Source of the DNA: Paraburkholderia azotifigens
GTDB taxonomy: Bacteria; Pseudomonadota; Gammaproteobacteria; Burkholderiales; Burkholderiaceae
Assembly (NCBI RefSeq): GCF_007995085.1
Contig: NZ_VOQS01000003.1
Span: 2,294,001-2,358,000 of the forward strand
Length of the DNA stretch: 64,000 nucleotides
Reading direction: 5' to 3'
How positions within the stretch are numbered: position 1 is the stretch's first letter; the number at the start of each line of letters is the position of its first letter. The position numbers and the translations under genes were made by a program. Below the pieces are notes generated by a model. It saw nothing but the letters and a program-made list of their open reading frames with translations, searched no databases and was not told the DNA's origin. This document shows positions 55,960-64,000 of this stretch, one piece after another.

Positions 55960-56280
55960 TTACTGCTTTGGGCAGAACTGTTCATAAAGTACGGCCATCA
56001 CGGCGAGCGCCTCTGGACTTGCCACCGAATAGAAGATGTTCTTGCCATCCCTGCGAGTGGCTACGAGTTCGTTTTCCCGCAAAACGCCCAGTTGCTGCGA
56101 CAACGTGGGCTGACGAATACCAAGCTGCTCCTCGAGTTCCCCGACCGACATCTCGCCTTGAGAAAGCTGGCACATCAGCAGCAGGCGGTCGGGATTGGCG
56201 AGCACCTTCAGCAGGGCGCACGCATTCGCGGCGCCGGCCTGCATCGTGCCGAGATCGATGGTTGGACGAGGTCTCTTCAT
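55960..56280 (-). CDS. bigR: ArsR-family persulfide-sensing repressor (BigR/SqrR-like)
   Basis: 106 residues from ATG at 56280. Winged-helix ArsR fold with the recognition helix GIRQPTLSQQLGVLRENEL. Cys37 (DRLLLMCQLSQG) and Cys103 (QFCPKQ) match the pair that forms a disulfide or polysulfide bridge in BigR/SqrR, a sensor of reactive sulfur. An operator-like palindrome lies 8 bp upstream, between it and the divergent persulfide dioxygenase gene. Confidence 0.88.
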   Translation of the reverse strand: MKRPRPTIDLGTMQAGAANACALLKVLANPDRLLLMCQLSQGEMSVGELEEQLGIRQPTLSQQLGVLRENELVATRRDGKNIFYSVASPEALAVMAVLYEQFCPKQ

Positions 56281-56287
56281 GGTGATG

Positions 56288-56316
56288 TTCAATCTATATC
56301 AACATAGTATATTGAA
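56288..56316. promoter_or_regulatory. BigR-type operator
   Basis: AT-rich imperfect palindrome with outer arms TTCAAT and ATTGAA around CTATATCAACATAGTAT. A second inverted pair CAATCTAT/ATAGATTG spans 56290-56326. Located between the two divergent starts, as in known BigR sites that autoregulate and repress blh. Confidence 0.7.
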
Positions 56317-56363
56317 CAATAGATTGTATGTGAATAGAATGTTTTCATTCCCGGAGATTAGAC

Positions 56364-57224
56364 ATGCAGCCGATCATTCATCCCTTCTTTGACCCCGTCA
56401 CCTGGACCGTGACTTACGTGGTGTTTGCAGAGGGCCATGCCGGGTGCGCCATCATCGACCCGGTGCTCGACTACGATCCAAAGGCTGGACGAACCTCGAC
56501 AGCCAGCGTTGACAAGGTGATCGCTTTCGTGCGTGAGCATGCGTTGAATGTCGAATGGATACTGGAGACACATGCGCACGCCGACCATCTTTCTGCTGCT
56601 GCACATCTCAAGCGCGAGCTGGGCGGTCGCATTGCGATCGGCCAGCACATCCGGCGCGTGCAGGGCGTGTTCAAGACGCTCTTCAACCTCGAGCCGGCGT
56701 TCCGTCTGGACGGGTCTCAGTTCGACCACCTTTTCGAGGATGGCGAGACGTTTTCCATCGGTAATCTGACGGGCAGGGCGATGCACGTGCCCGGGCACAC
56801 GCCGGCTGACATGGCGTATCAGATCGGGGATGCCGTGTTTGTCGGAGACACGCTTTTCATGCCCGACGTCGGCACAGCGCGGTGCGACTTTCCAGGCGGT
56901 GACGCGCATGAACTGTATCGCTCGATCCGCAAGCTGCTGGCGATGCCGGCCGACGTGCGGCTATTCATGTGCCACGACTACCCGCCCGAGGGACGCGGGC
57001 CTGCATGGGAAACGACGGTGCGCGAACAGCGGGAACGCAATATCCACGTGCACGACGGCGTAAGCGAAGCGCAGTTTGTCGCCATGCGCGAGGCACGCGA
57101 TGCGACTCTGGCGATGCCGACACTGATCTTGCCAGCGGTGCAGGTCAATGTCCGCGCCGGTGAGTTTCCGCCGCCAGAGGCGAACGGAGTGCGGTATCTC
57201 AAGATTCCCTTGAATGTTGTCTGA
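56364..57224 (+). CDS. blh: Persulfide dioxygenase-like metallo-hydrolase (Blh/ETHE1 type)
   Basis: 286 residues. Metallo-beta-lactamase fold with metal motif THAHADHL (69-76), MHVPGHTPADM and VGDTLFMPDVG. ETHE1/Blh dioxygenases oxidise glutathione persulfide to sulfite using one iron. Divergent from bigR with 83 bp between starts, which is the standard arrangement. Confidence 0.92.
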   Translation: MQPIIHPFFDPVTWTVTYVVFAEGHAGCAIIDPVLDYDPKAGRTSTASVDKVIAFVREHALNVEWILETHAHADHLSAAAHLKRELGGRIAIGQHIRRVQGVFKTLFNLEPAFRLDGSQFDHLFEDGETFSIGNLTGRAMHVPGHTPADMAYQIGDAVFVGDTLFMPDVGTARCDFPGGDAHELYRSIRKLLAMPADVRLFMCHDYPPEGRGPAWETTVREQRERNIHVHDGVSEAQFVAMREARDATLAMPTLILPAVQVNVRAGEFPPPEANGVRYLKIPLNVV

Positions 57225-57310
57225 CGTAGCACGGGGTCGGGTGCGCGTCCGGCGGGTGAGGGCGCGTCGCGGTCCAAAGTTCGCCGTTTAACCGTTTCAG
57301 GAAGCAGGCC

Positions 57311-58981
57311 ATGATTGTGCGTTCCCTCACTCCAGATGTTTCGGTCTCCCCGCAGATTGCCGTCGATGATGTCGCAACGCTACTGACGCTAGGATTCAGA
57401 TCGATCGTGTGCCATCGCCCGGATGCGGAGGCGCCGGATCAGCCTAACTTCGAGGAAATCGCGCGGGCCGCGTCTGCCGTCGGTCTGAAGGCAGTTCACC
57501 AGCCCGTGCTGCCGGGCCAGGCTTCAGATAGACAGGCGGCCGCCTTCGCCGCGCTTCTCGAAGAACTACCCAAGCCGGTGCTGGCTTATTGCCGCACGGG
57601 CACGCGGTCTGCGACCCTGTGGGCGCTGTCACAAGCGGACACGCTGAGCGTGGCGGAAATTGAGCGCATCACAGCGAAGGCGGGTTACGAACTCAAAGCG
57701 GTGGTGGGGCGTATTGCCAATGCGGGTAAAGCACCGCAGCGCGTTGTCGAGGCGGAACACACTGTGGTGATCGTCGGTGGCGGCGCAGCCGGCATTGCCT
57801 TGGCGTCGAGCCTGCGCGCCCGTGATCCTTCACTGGATATAGCGATCATCGATCCTGCTGACGTGCACTACTATCAGCCCGGCTGGACGCTCGTGGGAGC
57901 GGGTATATTCGACGCGGCGGACACCGCGCGCACGATGGCATCGCGAGTGCCTCGCGGCGTGCACTGGCTCAAGGCCGCGGTGGTGGCATTCGAACCGGAC
58001 AGTCATGCGGTGGTGCTTGAGGGGTGCCGGAGAGTGCGCTATCAGCGGCTCGTCGTATGCCCGGGCATCAAGGTCGACTGGCACGGTGTCGAAGGCCTCG
58101 TCGAGACACTGGGCCGAAATGGCGTGACGTCGAACTACCGTTTCGACCTGGCGCCATATACGGCGGAACTGGTGAAAATGCTGCAAGGCGGAAAGGCGCT
58201 ATTTACGCAACCGCCAATGCCGATCAAATGTGCTGGCGCCCCGCAGAAGGCCATGTATCTATCGTGCGATACGTGGCGCCGAAACGGGACCTTGCACAAT
58301 ACTCAGGTGCAGTTCTTCACGGCGGGCGCGGCGCTGTTCGGCGTCCCCGATTACGTACCGGCACTGATGGAGTATGTGGAAGCGTACGGCATTGATCTGC
58401 GGTTCAGCCATACGTTGAAACGTATCGATGGTCATCGCCGGCGCGCCGTCTTCGAACGCGCGTTGCCCGACGGTAGCAGGGTCAATGTCGAAACTGACTT
58501 TGACATGATTCATGTGGTGCCGCCGCAGACGGCTCCGGACTTTGTCCGCGCAAGTCCACTTGCCGACGCTGCCGGCTGGATAGACGTTGACCCTGGCACG
58601 TTGCGCCATAAGCGGTATGAGCACATCTATGCGCTGGGCGATGCCACCAGCACAACGAACGCCAAGACTGCGGCAGCCGCCCGAAAACAGGCACCCGTCG
58701 TCGCCCATAACGTGCTGGCGAGTCTTGGTCGCGTCGGCGGATTGGCGACTTACGATGGCTACGGTTCGTGTCCGCTCACGGTCGAGCGCGGTAAGGTGGT
58801 ACTCGCCGAGTTCCTTTATGGTGGCAAGGTCGCGCCCACCTTTCCTGCGTGGCTGCTCGACGGCACACGACCGTCGCGTCTTGCCTGGTTTTTCAAGGAG
58901 CGGATCCTGCCGCCGCTCTACTGGGATGGCATGCTCAAGGGGCGGGAGTGGATGGCGCGACCCGCACTTGATGGGCGATAA
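57311..58981 (+). CDS. Phosphatase-like domain (DUF442) fused to sulfide:quinone oxidoreductase
   Basis: 556 residues. N-terminal domain about 1-110 is a tyrosine-phosphatase-like DUF442/TIGR01244 fold with P-loop CRTGTRS (94-100). From about 150 an FAD-dependent SQR follows (VVIVGGGAAGIALASSL, then QPGWTLVGAGIF, and the Cys-bearing strands VVCPGIKVDWHG and KCAGAPQKAMYLSCD). The fusion is known in BigR-type clusters; SQR oxidises H2S to persulfide and reduces quinone. ATG after AGGAAGCAGG. Directly downstream of blh (86-bp gap). Confidence 0.92.
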   Translation: MIVRSLTPDVSVSPQIAVDDVATLLTLGFRSIVCHRPDAEAPDQPNFEEIARAASAVGLKAVHQPVLPGQASDRQAAAFAALLEELPKPVLAYCRTGTRSATLWALSQADTLSVAEIERITAKAGYELKAVVGRIANAGKAPQRVVEAEHTVVIVGGGAAGIALASSLRARDPSLDIAIIDPADVHYYQPGWTLVGAGIFDAADTARTMASRVPRGVHWLKAAVVAFEPDSHAVVLEGCRRVRYQRLVVCPGIKVDWHGVEGLVETLGRNGVTSNYRFDLAPYTAELVKMLQGGKALFTQPPMPIKCAGAPQKAMYLSCDTWRRNGTLHNTQVQFFTAGAALFGVPDYVPALMEYVEAYGIDLRFSHTLKRIDGHRRRAVFERALPDGSRVNVETDFDMIHVVPPQTAPDFVRASPLADAAGWIDVDPGTLRHKRYEHIYALGDATSTTNAKTAAAARKQAPVVAHNVLASLGRVGGLATYDGYGSCPLTVERGKVVLAEFLYGGKVAPTFPAWLLDGTRPSRLAWFFKERILPPLYWDGMLKGREWMARPALDGR

Positions 58982-59354
58982 CGCGATGGCTCAAACGAAT
59001 CGGCCGGAAGAATAGTTCGATAACGGTCCGGGCGACGGCGGCGACATGACATTGCATTGCGTCAGGTGGCACGCGAAACCCGAGCCCTTCAAGCGCGACA
59101 TTAAACCTGAGCGTCACCTGGTTAAAGGCGATTGCGTCGTGGGGAATCTGGTACTTCACGTCGAATTGAGCAAACCACTCCTGCCAGTCGAAGTGGTTCC
59201 ATTGACGCGCGTCGAGCTGAACCAATTGCAGGGCGCGCAGGTCAGGCAGCAAAGCGGGAGGCGTGACGTGTTCGGCGTAAGCTGTCAATGCCCGGCGCGC
59301 ATCCTCCAGATTCTGGAGCGCCCTCTCGCGATATATACCTGTCAACCCCTCCAC
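58935..59354 (-). CDS. Hypothetical protein, overlapping the SQR gene tail
   Basis: 139 codons from GTG at 59354. Acidic, helix-rich sequence (RALQNLEDARRALTAYAEHV, ARQWNHFDWQEWFAQFDVKY) without recognised domain. The last 47 bp overlap the end of the SQR fusion gene in antisense. Composition looks protein-like but the ribosome site is weak, so the gene is uncertain. Confidence 0.4.
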   Translation of the reverse strand: MEGLTGIYRERALQNLEDARRALTAYAEHVTPPALLPDLRALQLVQLDARQWNHFDWQEWFAQFDVKYQIPHDAIAFNQVTLRFNVALEGLGFRVPPDAMQCHVAAVARTVIELFFRPIRLSHRVIAHQVRVAPSTPAP

Positions 59355-59718
59355 GGTATGGGAATGTGAGGCATGCCAGGCTTCAGGTCAACGCCGCCCA
59401 AAATGCTTCGGAGCAGCTTATCGGCCTATAGCGCGTACTTCCATCGTCGCAAGGATTCGACCCGAGCGCCGGGGGTCTGATGAGTTTCATTCAGGCGGAT
59501 CGTGACGTTTTTCGCGGCGCTCCTGCCGTTGGGTGCAAGCGAGAAGGGCTGAACAGTTGCTACACTCATGCCGCTGCGAGGTGGACGCAAAAGCGTTTTT
59601 GATGCTCACCACGATCCGCCCCGTCGCTCAAGTGTGAACGATCTGTGCATCGGCCACGCCGGGAACAGCATCCACATCGCCGTTCGCCATTACTGCCGGA
59701 TCTCAACAAAGGAAAAAA
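59355..59718. other. Upstream region of bS21 gene
   Basis: 364 bp, no other gene seen. Presumably promoter and leader of rpsU. Confidence 0.4.
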
Positions 59719-59931
59719 TTGACTACCGTAATTCTGAAACCTGACGAGCCCGTGGAAGTCGCTTTGCGCCGTTTCCGTCGTGCGATCGAGCGCACCGGCT
59801 TGATACCGGAGCTTCGTGCCCGGACAGCCTTTGAAAAACCTACCACAGAACGCAAACGCAAAAAGGCTGCTGCAGTGGCACGCCTGCGCAAGCAGATCAA
59901 GCGGTCGTTGCCGCCGAAAAAGCGGTACTGA
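59719..59931 (+). CDS. rpsU: 30S ribosomal protein bS21
   Basis: 70 residues, typical basic bS21: [40 protein letters not shown], and C-terminal [16 protein letters not shown]. The start is TTG at 59719 after AAAGGAAA; no ATG is available. bS21 binds the 30S platform near the anti-Shine-Dalgarno; copies of this kind occur near cold-shock genes in Burkholderia relatives. Confidence 0.95.
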   Translation: MTTVILKPDEPVEVALRRFRRAIERTGLIPELRARTAFEKPTTERKRKKAAAVARLRKQIKRSLPPKKRY

Positions 59932-60132
59932 CCGGGAGCGGGCCGGGCGGCCATGCTGTTGCGGCCGTCTGGCGCACTGCCGGGTTTCTCACGTAGACCC
60001 TTCCATATGGGTCAGGGGTGTGCGTTCGCGATGCAGGTCTGACAGTCAATGCACCTGTGCGCCATGCCAGGTGGGGCCATATCGCTTCGGTCACAAAACG
60101 AACCGCTCGGTGAAGCGGTTACAAGATAAGTG

Positions 60133-60161
60133 TTGACACAGCTGGTATAGGCAGTTACTGT
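60133..60161 (+). promoter_or_regulatory. Probable sigma-70 promoter of the cold-shock gene
   Basis: TTGACA at 60133 and TACTGT at 60156 with a 17-bp spacer. Transcription would begin near 60168, giving a 5' leader of about 130 nt ahead of the ATG, as usual for cold-shock mRNAs. The rest of the 369-bp gap between bS21 and this gene shows no other feature. Confidence 0.45.
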
Positions 60162-60300
60162 TCGGGTCGAAGTTCAAGAAGTTCGATTGCTGTTCATCAA
60201 TTGCTCGCTCCTCAGCGGTATTCGTTGTCCTCTCCCTCCTTGACGCTTCACGCGCTCTTTAACAGAGCAACTCTTCATATTTTTTTCTCAAGGATTCTTC

Positions 60301-60504
60301 ATGGATACCGGTACCGTTAAGTGGTTCAACGACAGCAAAGGCTTTGGCTTCATCACCCCGGACAAGGGCGGCGACGACCTGTTCGCTCACTTCTCCGAAA
60401 TCAGGGCCGACGGCTTCAAGACGTTGGCTGAAAATCAGAAGGTGAGTTTCGAAACGAAGCAAGGCCCGAAGGGTCTGCAAGCGGCTAACATCAAGCCGCT
60501 GTAA
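60301..60504 (+). CDS. cspA: Cold shock protein (CspA family)
   Basis: 67 residues: [15 protein letters not shown] (RNP1) and [10 protein letters not shown] (RNP2), closing [16 protein letters not shown]-fold RNA-binding protein, full length. AAGGA precedes the ATG in an AT-rich leader. Confidence 0.97.
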   Translation: MDTGTVKWFNDSKGFGFITPDKGGDDLFAHFSEIRADGFKTLAENQKVSFETKQGPKGLQAANIKPL

Positions 60505-60514
60505 AGTTTGAAGG

Positions 60515-60542
60515 GCCCGGCCTCCGGCGACGGACACCGGGC
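60515..60542 (+). terminator. Possible stem-loop after cspA
   Basis: GCCCGG and CCGGGC arms with a 16-base loop, 10 bp after the stop. No U-run follows, so an intrinsic terminator is not proven. Confidence 0.3.
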
Positions 60543-60783
60543 TGCAGCGACACCCTCGCGGAGCGTTGTCTCCCAAAGTTGGCGCGATCGTTCTTAGCTG
60601 CATCTGTTTATTCAGCAGCTTGCCATCCGTCATACGCCTCGTTGCACCTCATTCTCCCCTCTGGCTTCAACGCCCTTTTTATCGTTTTTGATCGCGTGAG
60701 ATTCGGCTTGCAAAGGCCTTGAATCGGCTCGTCCGTGGACATTTCGCACGGCACGCGCGCACTCGAACATCATTAAAATTAAA

Positions 60784-61008
60784 ATGCAGAACAATCAAAT
60801 TCAGCTGTACAACGGCTATGTCGTCCGACCTTCTACGCATCGGTTGCCGGACGGAAGTTTTTCATCCAACCTGCTGCTCGAACGCACCGATAGCGCGCGC
60901 GCCGAAAGCCGCTACGAGTTCTATTCGCTCGATTACTTCACGAGTGAAAAGCAGGCGCTGCAGCACTCGACGCGCTGGGCACGCGACTGGGTCGACACTC
61001 GCGGTTGA
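60784..61008 (+). CDS. Small hypothetical protein downstream of cspA
   Basis: 74 residues: QIQLYNGYVVRPSTHRLPDG, ESRYEFYSLDYFTSEKQALQ and STRWARDWVDTRG. Amphipathic and well-coded. Similar short proteins follow cold-shock genes in related bacteria, role unknown. No clear ribosome site, AT-rich upstream. Confidence 0.68.
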   Translation: MQNNQIQLYNGYVVRPSTHRLPDGSFSSNLLLERTDSARAESRYEFYSLDYFTSEKQALQHSTRWARDWVDTRG

Positions 61009-61640
61009 CGGTGACGCCCGGGCTCAAAACACGGAGCGCATCTAAGGCACCAGGGCGCGCGCAACGAGGGGCGCCCAAACATCGCACGCGTCGATTCTTT
61101 ACATTCCTGGCTACGCTCGGCATCAAACGCGACGACTTACTTGGGATGACAGAGCAAACCAAAGGGAACGCCGGCGCGACCGGACATCGATCACTCGTCG
61201 GTCGCTGTGCGGCCCATGAAGAGACGCCCGGCGTATCGCGCCATAGGGCCGATGTGCTGTCGAAAGCGGACGGTCATAATCCGAAGCCCGTGCGAAAAGT
61301 TCCACACCCGAATCCGGACGTACGATGACGGTCCGGCGTCCCGGGGCTTTATTCCGCCACATATGCGCGGTAAGCCGCCCCTATACGATGCTGGCTTCGT
61401 TGCGCGCTACGGCATCCCGCACCGCTCCAAACCATCCAACGCCTGCTTTGGCCGCTGCTGATCTGGGCCAACCCCGAGCCGGCCTCTCCGTCACGAGCGC
61501 TTCTTACCAGCCATGGTGGCCATTCGCATTGACCTTAACGATCGCCCACCCTTTGGGTTTGGGGACGCGACGGCATAGACGGCCCGGTTGTTGGCGATCG
61601 CGGCGGAGTGAATGATGGCGCAAATCGGGTGGGGCATGAT
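61009..61640. other. No gene recognised
   Basis: About 630 bp. Several open frames (plus strand 61005-61328 and 61207-61461) have no recognisable domain and Arg-rich shadow composition; the permease frame also runs through part of it because of a frameshift. Confidence 0.4.
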
Positions 61641-61647
61641 CGAGTTG

Positions 61648-63056
61648 CTACACGAGTTCTTTGGGGTGCTCACGTTGGGCGAACCGCTCGGCTGACTCCG
61701 CCTTGCGATTGAACCCCAGCACGTAATAAAGTCCCCCAGCACCACGAGCCAGGCCGGGCCAACTACGAGTGCCACGCGGGTATCTGGGAAGTAGCCCATC
61801 AGGCCGATCACCAGCAACAAGAACCCTAGCGCGACGTAAGAACCGTACGGCCAGAAAGGCATTCTATAGAAGAGCTCGGCCTGCTCATGACAGTTGAGGC
61901 TGCGGCGGAACTTGAGTTGCGATAGCAGAATCACGACCCAAGTCCAGACCGCACCGAAAGTGGAAATGGCCGTCAGCCAACTAAACACCTCTTTTGGCGC
62001 CAGGTAGTTGAGTAGCACACCACCCAACAGCACCACCACCGACATCAATACGGCCGGTACCGGCACGCCTCTTTTATCCACTTTCGCAAACAGCGGCAGG
62101 GCCTGCCCCTGCTCGGCTAGGTTATAGAGCATGCGGCCAGTGCTGAAGATGCCGCTATTGCAGGAAGACAGTGCGGCGGTCAGCACCACGAAGTTGATGA
62201 TGCCAGCGGCCGCCGGAATTCCCATGCGTGCGAAGGTCATCACAAACGGACTGCCCTGCGTGCCGATCTGGTCCCACGGATAGAGCGACATGACCACGAA
62301 CAGCGCGCCAACATAGAAAATCAGGATGCGCCAGAATACAGAGTCGATGGCACGCGCCAACGTCTTCCTCGGGTTTTTCGCTTCACCGGCGGTCAAGCCA
62401 ATCATTTCCACGCCCAAATAGGCGAACATCACCATCTGTAGCGACATCAACACACCTTTGACACCATGGGGCATAAAACCACCATGGCTCCACAGGTTTG
62501 AAATGCCGGTCGCCATGCCCTGATTACCCAGGCCAAAAAAGATCATGCCGAGACTGGATACGATCATCAGCACGATCGTGACGACCTTGATCAGCGCGAA
62601 CCAGAATTCAAACTCGCCGTAGGCTTTCACACTGATGAAGTTGACGGAGCCCATGATCGCCAACGCGGACAGTGCCCAGATCCAGTGCGGCACACCTGGA
62701 AACCATATCCCCATGTAAATGCCGACAGCAGTGATTTCCACCATGCAGGTCACCACCCAGAGGAACCAATAGTTCCAGCCGGTCAGATAACCGGCGAGCG
62801 GGCCAAGATAGTCTTGCGCATAGCGGCTGAACGAACCGGCCACCGGGTTGTGAGTTGCCATTTCGCCGAGTGCACGCATGATCAGGAAAATGGCGAGGCC
62901 GCCTAATGCATATGACAGCATGATGGCGGGACCGGCCATTTTGATGGCGCTGGCCGAGCCAAGGAACAAGCCCGCACCAATGGCCGCGCCGAGCGCCATG
63001 ATGTTGATGTGCCGCTCCTCCAGCCCGCGATGTAATGTCTCTTCCTTTTCGCTCAC
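61648..63056 (-). CDS. Amino-acid permease (APC family, ProY/AroP-like) with C-terminal frameshift
   Basis: About 470 residues if the shift is repaired. APC signature HINIMALGAAIGAGLFLGSA, then VAGSFSRYAQDYLGPLAGYL, and LTAALSSCNSGIFSTGRMLY; 12 helices. The open frame as given extends to 61491 with an unrelated tail after LVVLGDFITCW. The other frame gives the family's normal end LYYVLGFNRKAESAERFAQR then EHPKELV and stops at 61648. The site is a run of five C (plus strand) at 61733-61737; six would restore the frame. Transport substrate likely an aromatic or small neutral amino acid; not determinable. Confidence 0.88.
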
Positions 63057-64000
63057 AAATGTCTCCTCTTGAACATGAATCTCTTTCCCATCGATCAGGT
63101 TGGGAAGGCGTTTTGCGCGGCGTTATCGCACCGCTTTCATCCGCAGTTCCAACGCGGAACGGGATCTACCGGTTTGTCCCCATCCGTACTTGCATCGCGT
63201 TCACTTGCTACATGCACGCTGGGCGTTTGCGCGCGTTGGGACCGCAGGTCGGCAGCGATCTTGTCACCTGTGAAGCGAATAGTCGTACTCAAGGATGTCA
63301 GCACCCCGGCAGCACGCGGCCTGGCGCCGGGCACGAAGCCGTGTCACGCGGCCATCAGCGTGTGCGCAATGCGACATCGGCTCGCCTTTAGCAGAACGCG
63401 GGGCAGGACGGGCGGGCGATGACCGTCACCTAATGCCCGGCGCGGGCGAGAAAACAGGCGCAAGTGTCTTCGATCGCTCCGCTGTATAGAACCACCACAC
63501 GCATGTCGTCTTCCAAACTGTGATTCCGCAATTTGCCAGTAAGTTCAGCTATAGTATTTGCAGATCTAAAGTTGAAGATAATGAATTTTCAATAAATTAA
63601 GTAAAAACAACTGCTGCTTCGTTCAGTCAAACCTCAGCCCGTTGTCGCTCAACTGATGAATCCGGACATGAATCTCGAGACCTGTAATGGCGCAGGAACT
63701 TGGTTTCGTGCCAGCCAGCTTTGGGACATTGCCACTGCGTTCAACATCCAGATGAGTCATCAGATGGGTTCAAGGTGCGGTTCAATGATTGGTTTGCATC
63801 AGTGCGGTGGTAGCTCGCCGGACTTCTGAAACCTGCCGACGGCGGAAAGGGATCGGACAGCGGACAGATTTGTCACGATGCTGTGAGTCTCTTACGGGTC
63901 GTGTGTTGCCCATTCGCGAAATGGTTTCGTTGATTGCACACCGATTGGCAATTAACGGCCACAACCTGCCGTTCAGCGCGCGCGGAAACTTACCGTTGGA
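63057..64000. other. Window end, mostly unassigned; possible HTH remnant
   Basis: No intact gene. The AT-rich block 63540-63620 (AGTTCAGCTATAGTATTTGC, ATAATGAATTTTCAATAAAT) looks like a promoter or recombination scar. A plus-strand stretch near 63700-63760 (RASQLWDIATAFNIQMSHQM) resembles the recognition part of an XRE-type regulator, normally ending SYFF. It is broken on both sides and is only a remnant, if it is one. Confidence 0.35.

Overview
The window is GC-rich, densely coded bacterial DNA. Its gene set points to a betaproteobacterium of the Burkholderia sensu lato group (Paraburkholderia or Caballeronia-like): a hydantoinase/oxoprolinase operon, a Hyf-type membrane oxidoreductase, a DHC/SHP/cytochrome b561 cluster with a QseBC-like two-component pair, SorAB, and a CspA-rpsU neighbourhood. 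This is inferred from gene content; no rRNA or other species marker is present. I found no tRNA, rRNA or CRISPR.

Layout. 1-4.8 kb: hydantoinase B (start outside the window), hydantoinase A, a cysteine hydrolase and a PEP-mutase/isocitrate-lyase enzyme, probably one catabolic operon. 4.8-6.3 kb: decayed DNA with a broken NiCoT-type nickel/cobalt transporter still preceded by a textbook cobalamin riboswitch. 6.5-9.9 kb: a minus-strand group with a ribbon-helix-helix protein, a spermidine-synthase-like protein, an HPr-like protein with Asp at both phosphorylation positions, an unknown GTG-start gene and a DUF1275 membrane protein. Two near-identical palindromes lie upstream of the last two. 10.1-17.7 kb: a six-gene HyfBCEFGI-like operon whose large subunit lacks the NiFe-binding cysteines, so it looks like an energy-converting hydrogenase-related (Ehr) complex and not a hydrogenase.

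18-31 kb: small membrane and secreted proteins, two damaged pyridoxamine-oxidase-like genes, a quinone oxidoreductase, and an IS21-family element (24394-26984, 8-bp target duplication) inserted in an already broken beta-propeller gene. There are also remnants of a FHA-type adhesin and a SET-domain gene. 31-46 kb looks like a low-oxygen stress island: CBS-BON protein, acyl-CoA ligase plus an ACP/acyl-AMP ligase/PlsC fusion, an ABC exporter with membrane fusion protein, a P1B-5-like metal ATPase with a hemerythrin tail, and a dead universal stress protein gene. Eight FNR-type boxes (TTGAT/C-N4-A/GTCAA or one mismatch) lie in intergenic or gene-end positions from 22 to 50 kb.

46-50 kb: a two-component system and a cytochrome b561/diheme cytochrome c/SHP electron-transfer cluster. 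51-59 kb: PPK2 and a full sulfide-to-sulfate route: BigR-type repressor with operator, persulfide dioxygenase, phosphatase-like/SQR fusion, YeeE/YedE halves, TauE exporter and SorAB sulfite dehydrogenase. 59-64 kb: ribosomal protein bS21, a cold-shock protein, a small hypothetical gene and an amino-acid permease.

Many otherwise good genes (acyl-CoA ligase, ABC permease, permease C-terminus, oxidase-like protein, SET remnant) are broken by a single base, some at short homopolymers. This could be real decay or residual sequencing error, and the annotation should be read with that in mind.
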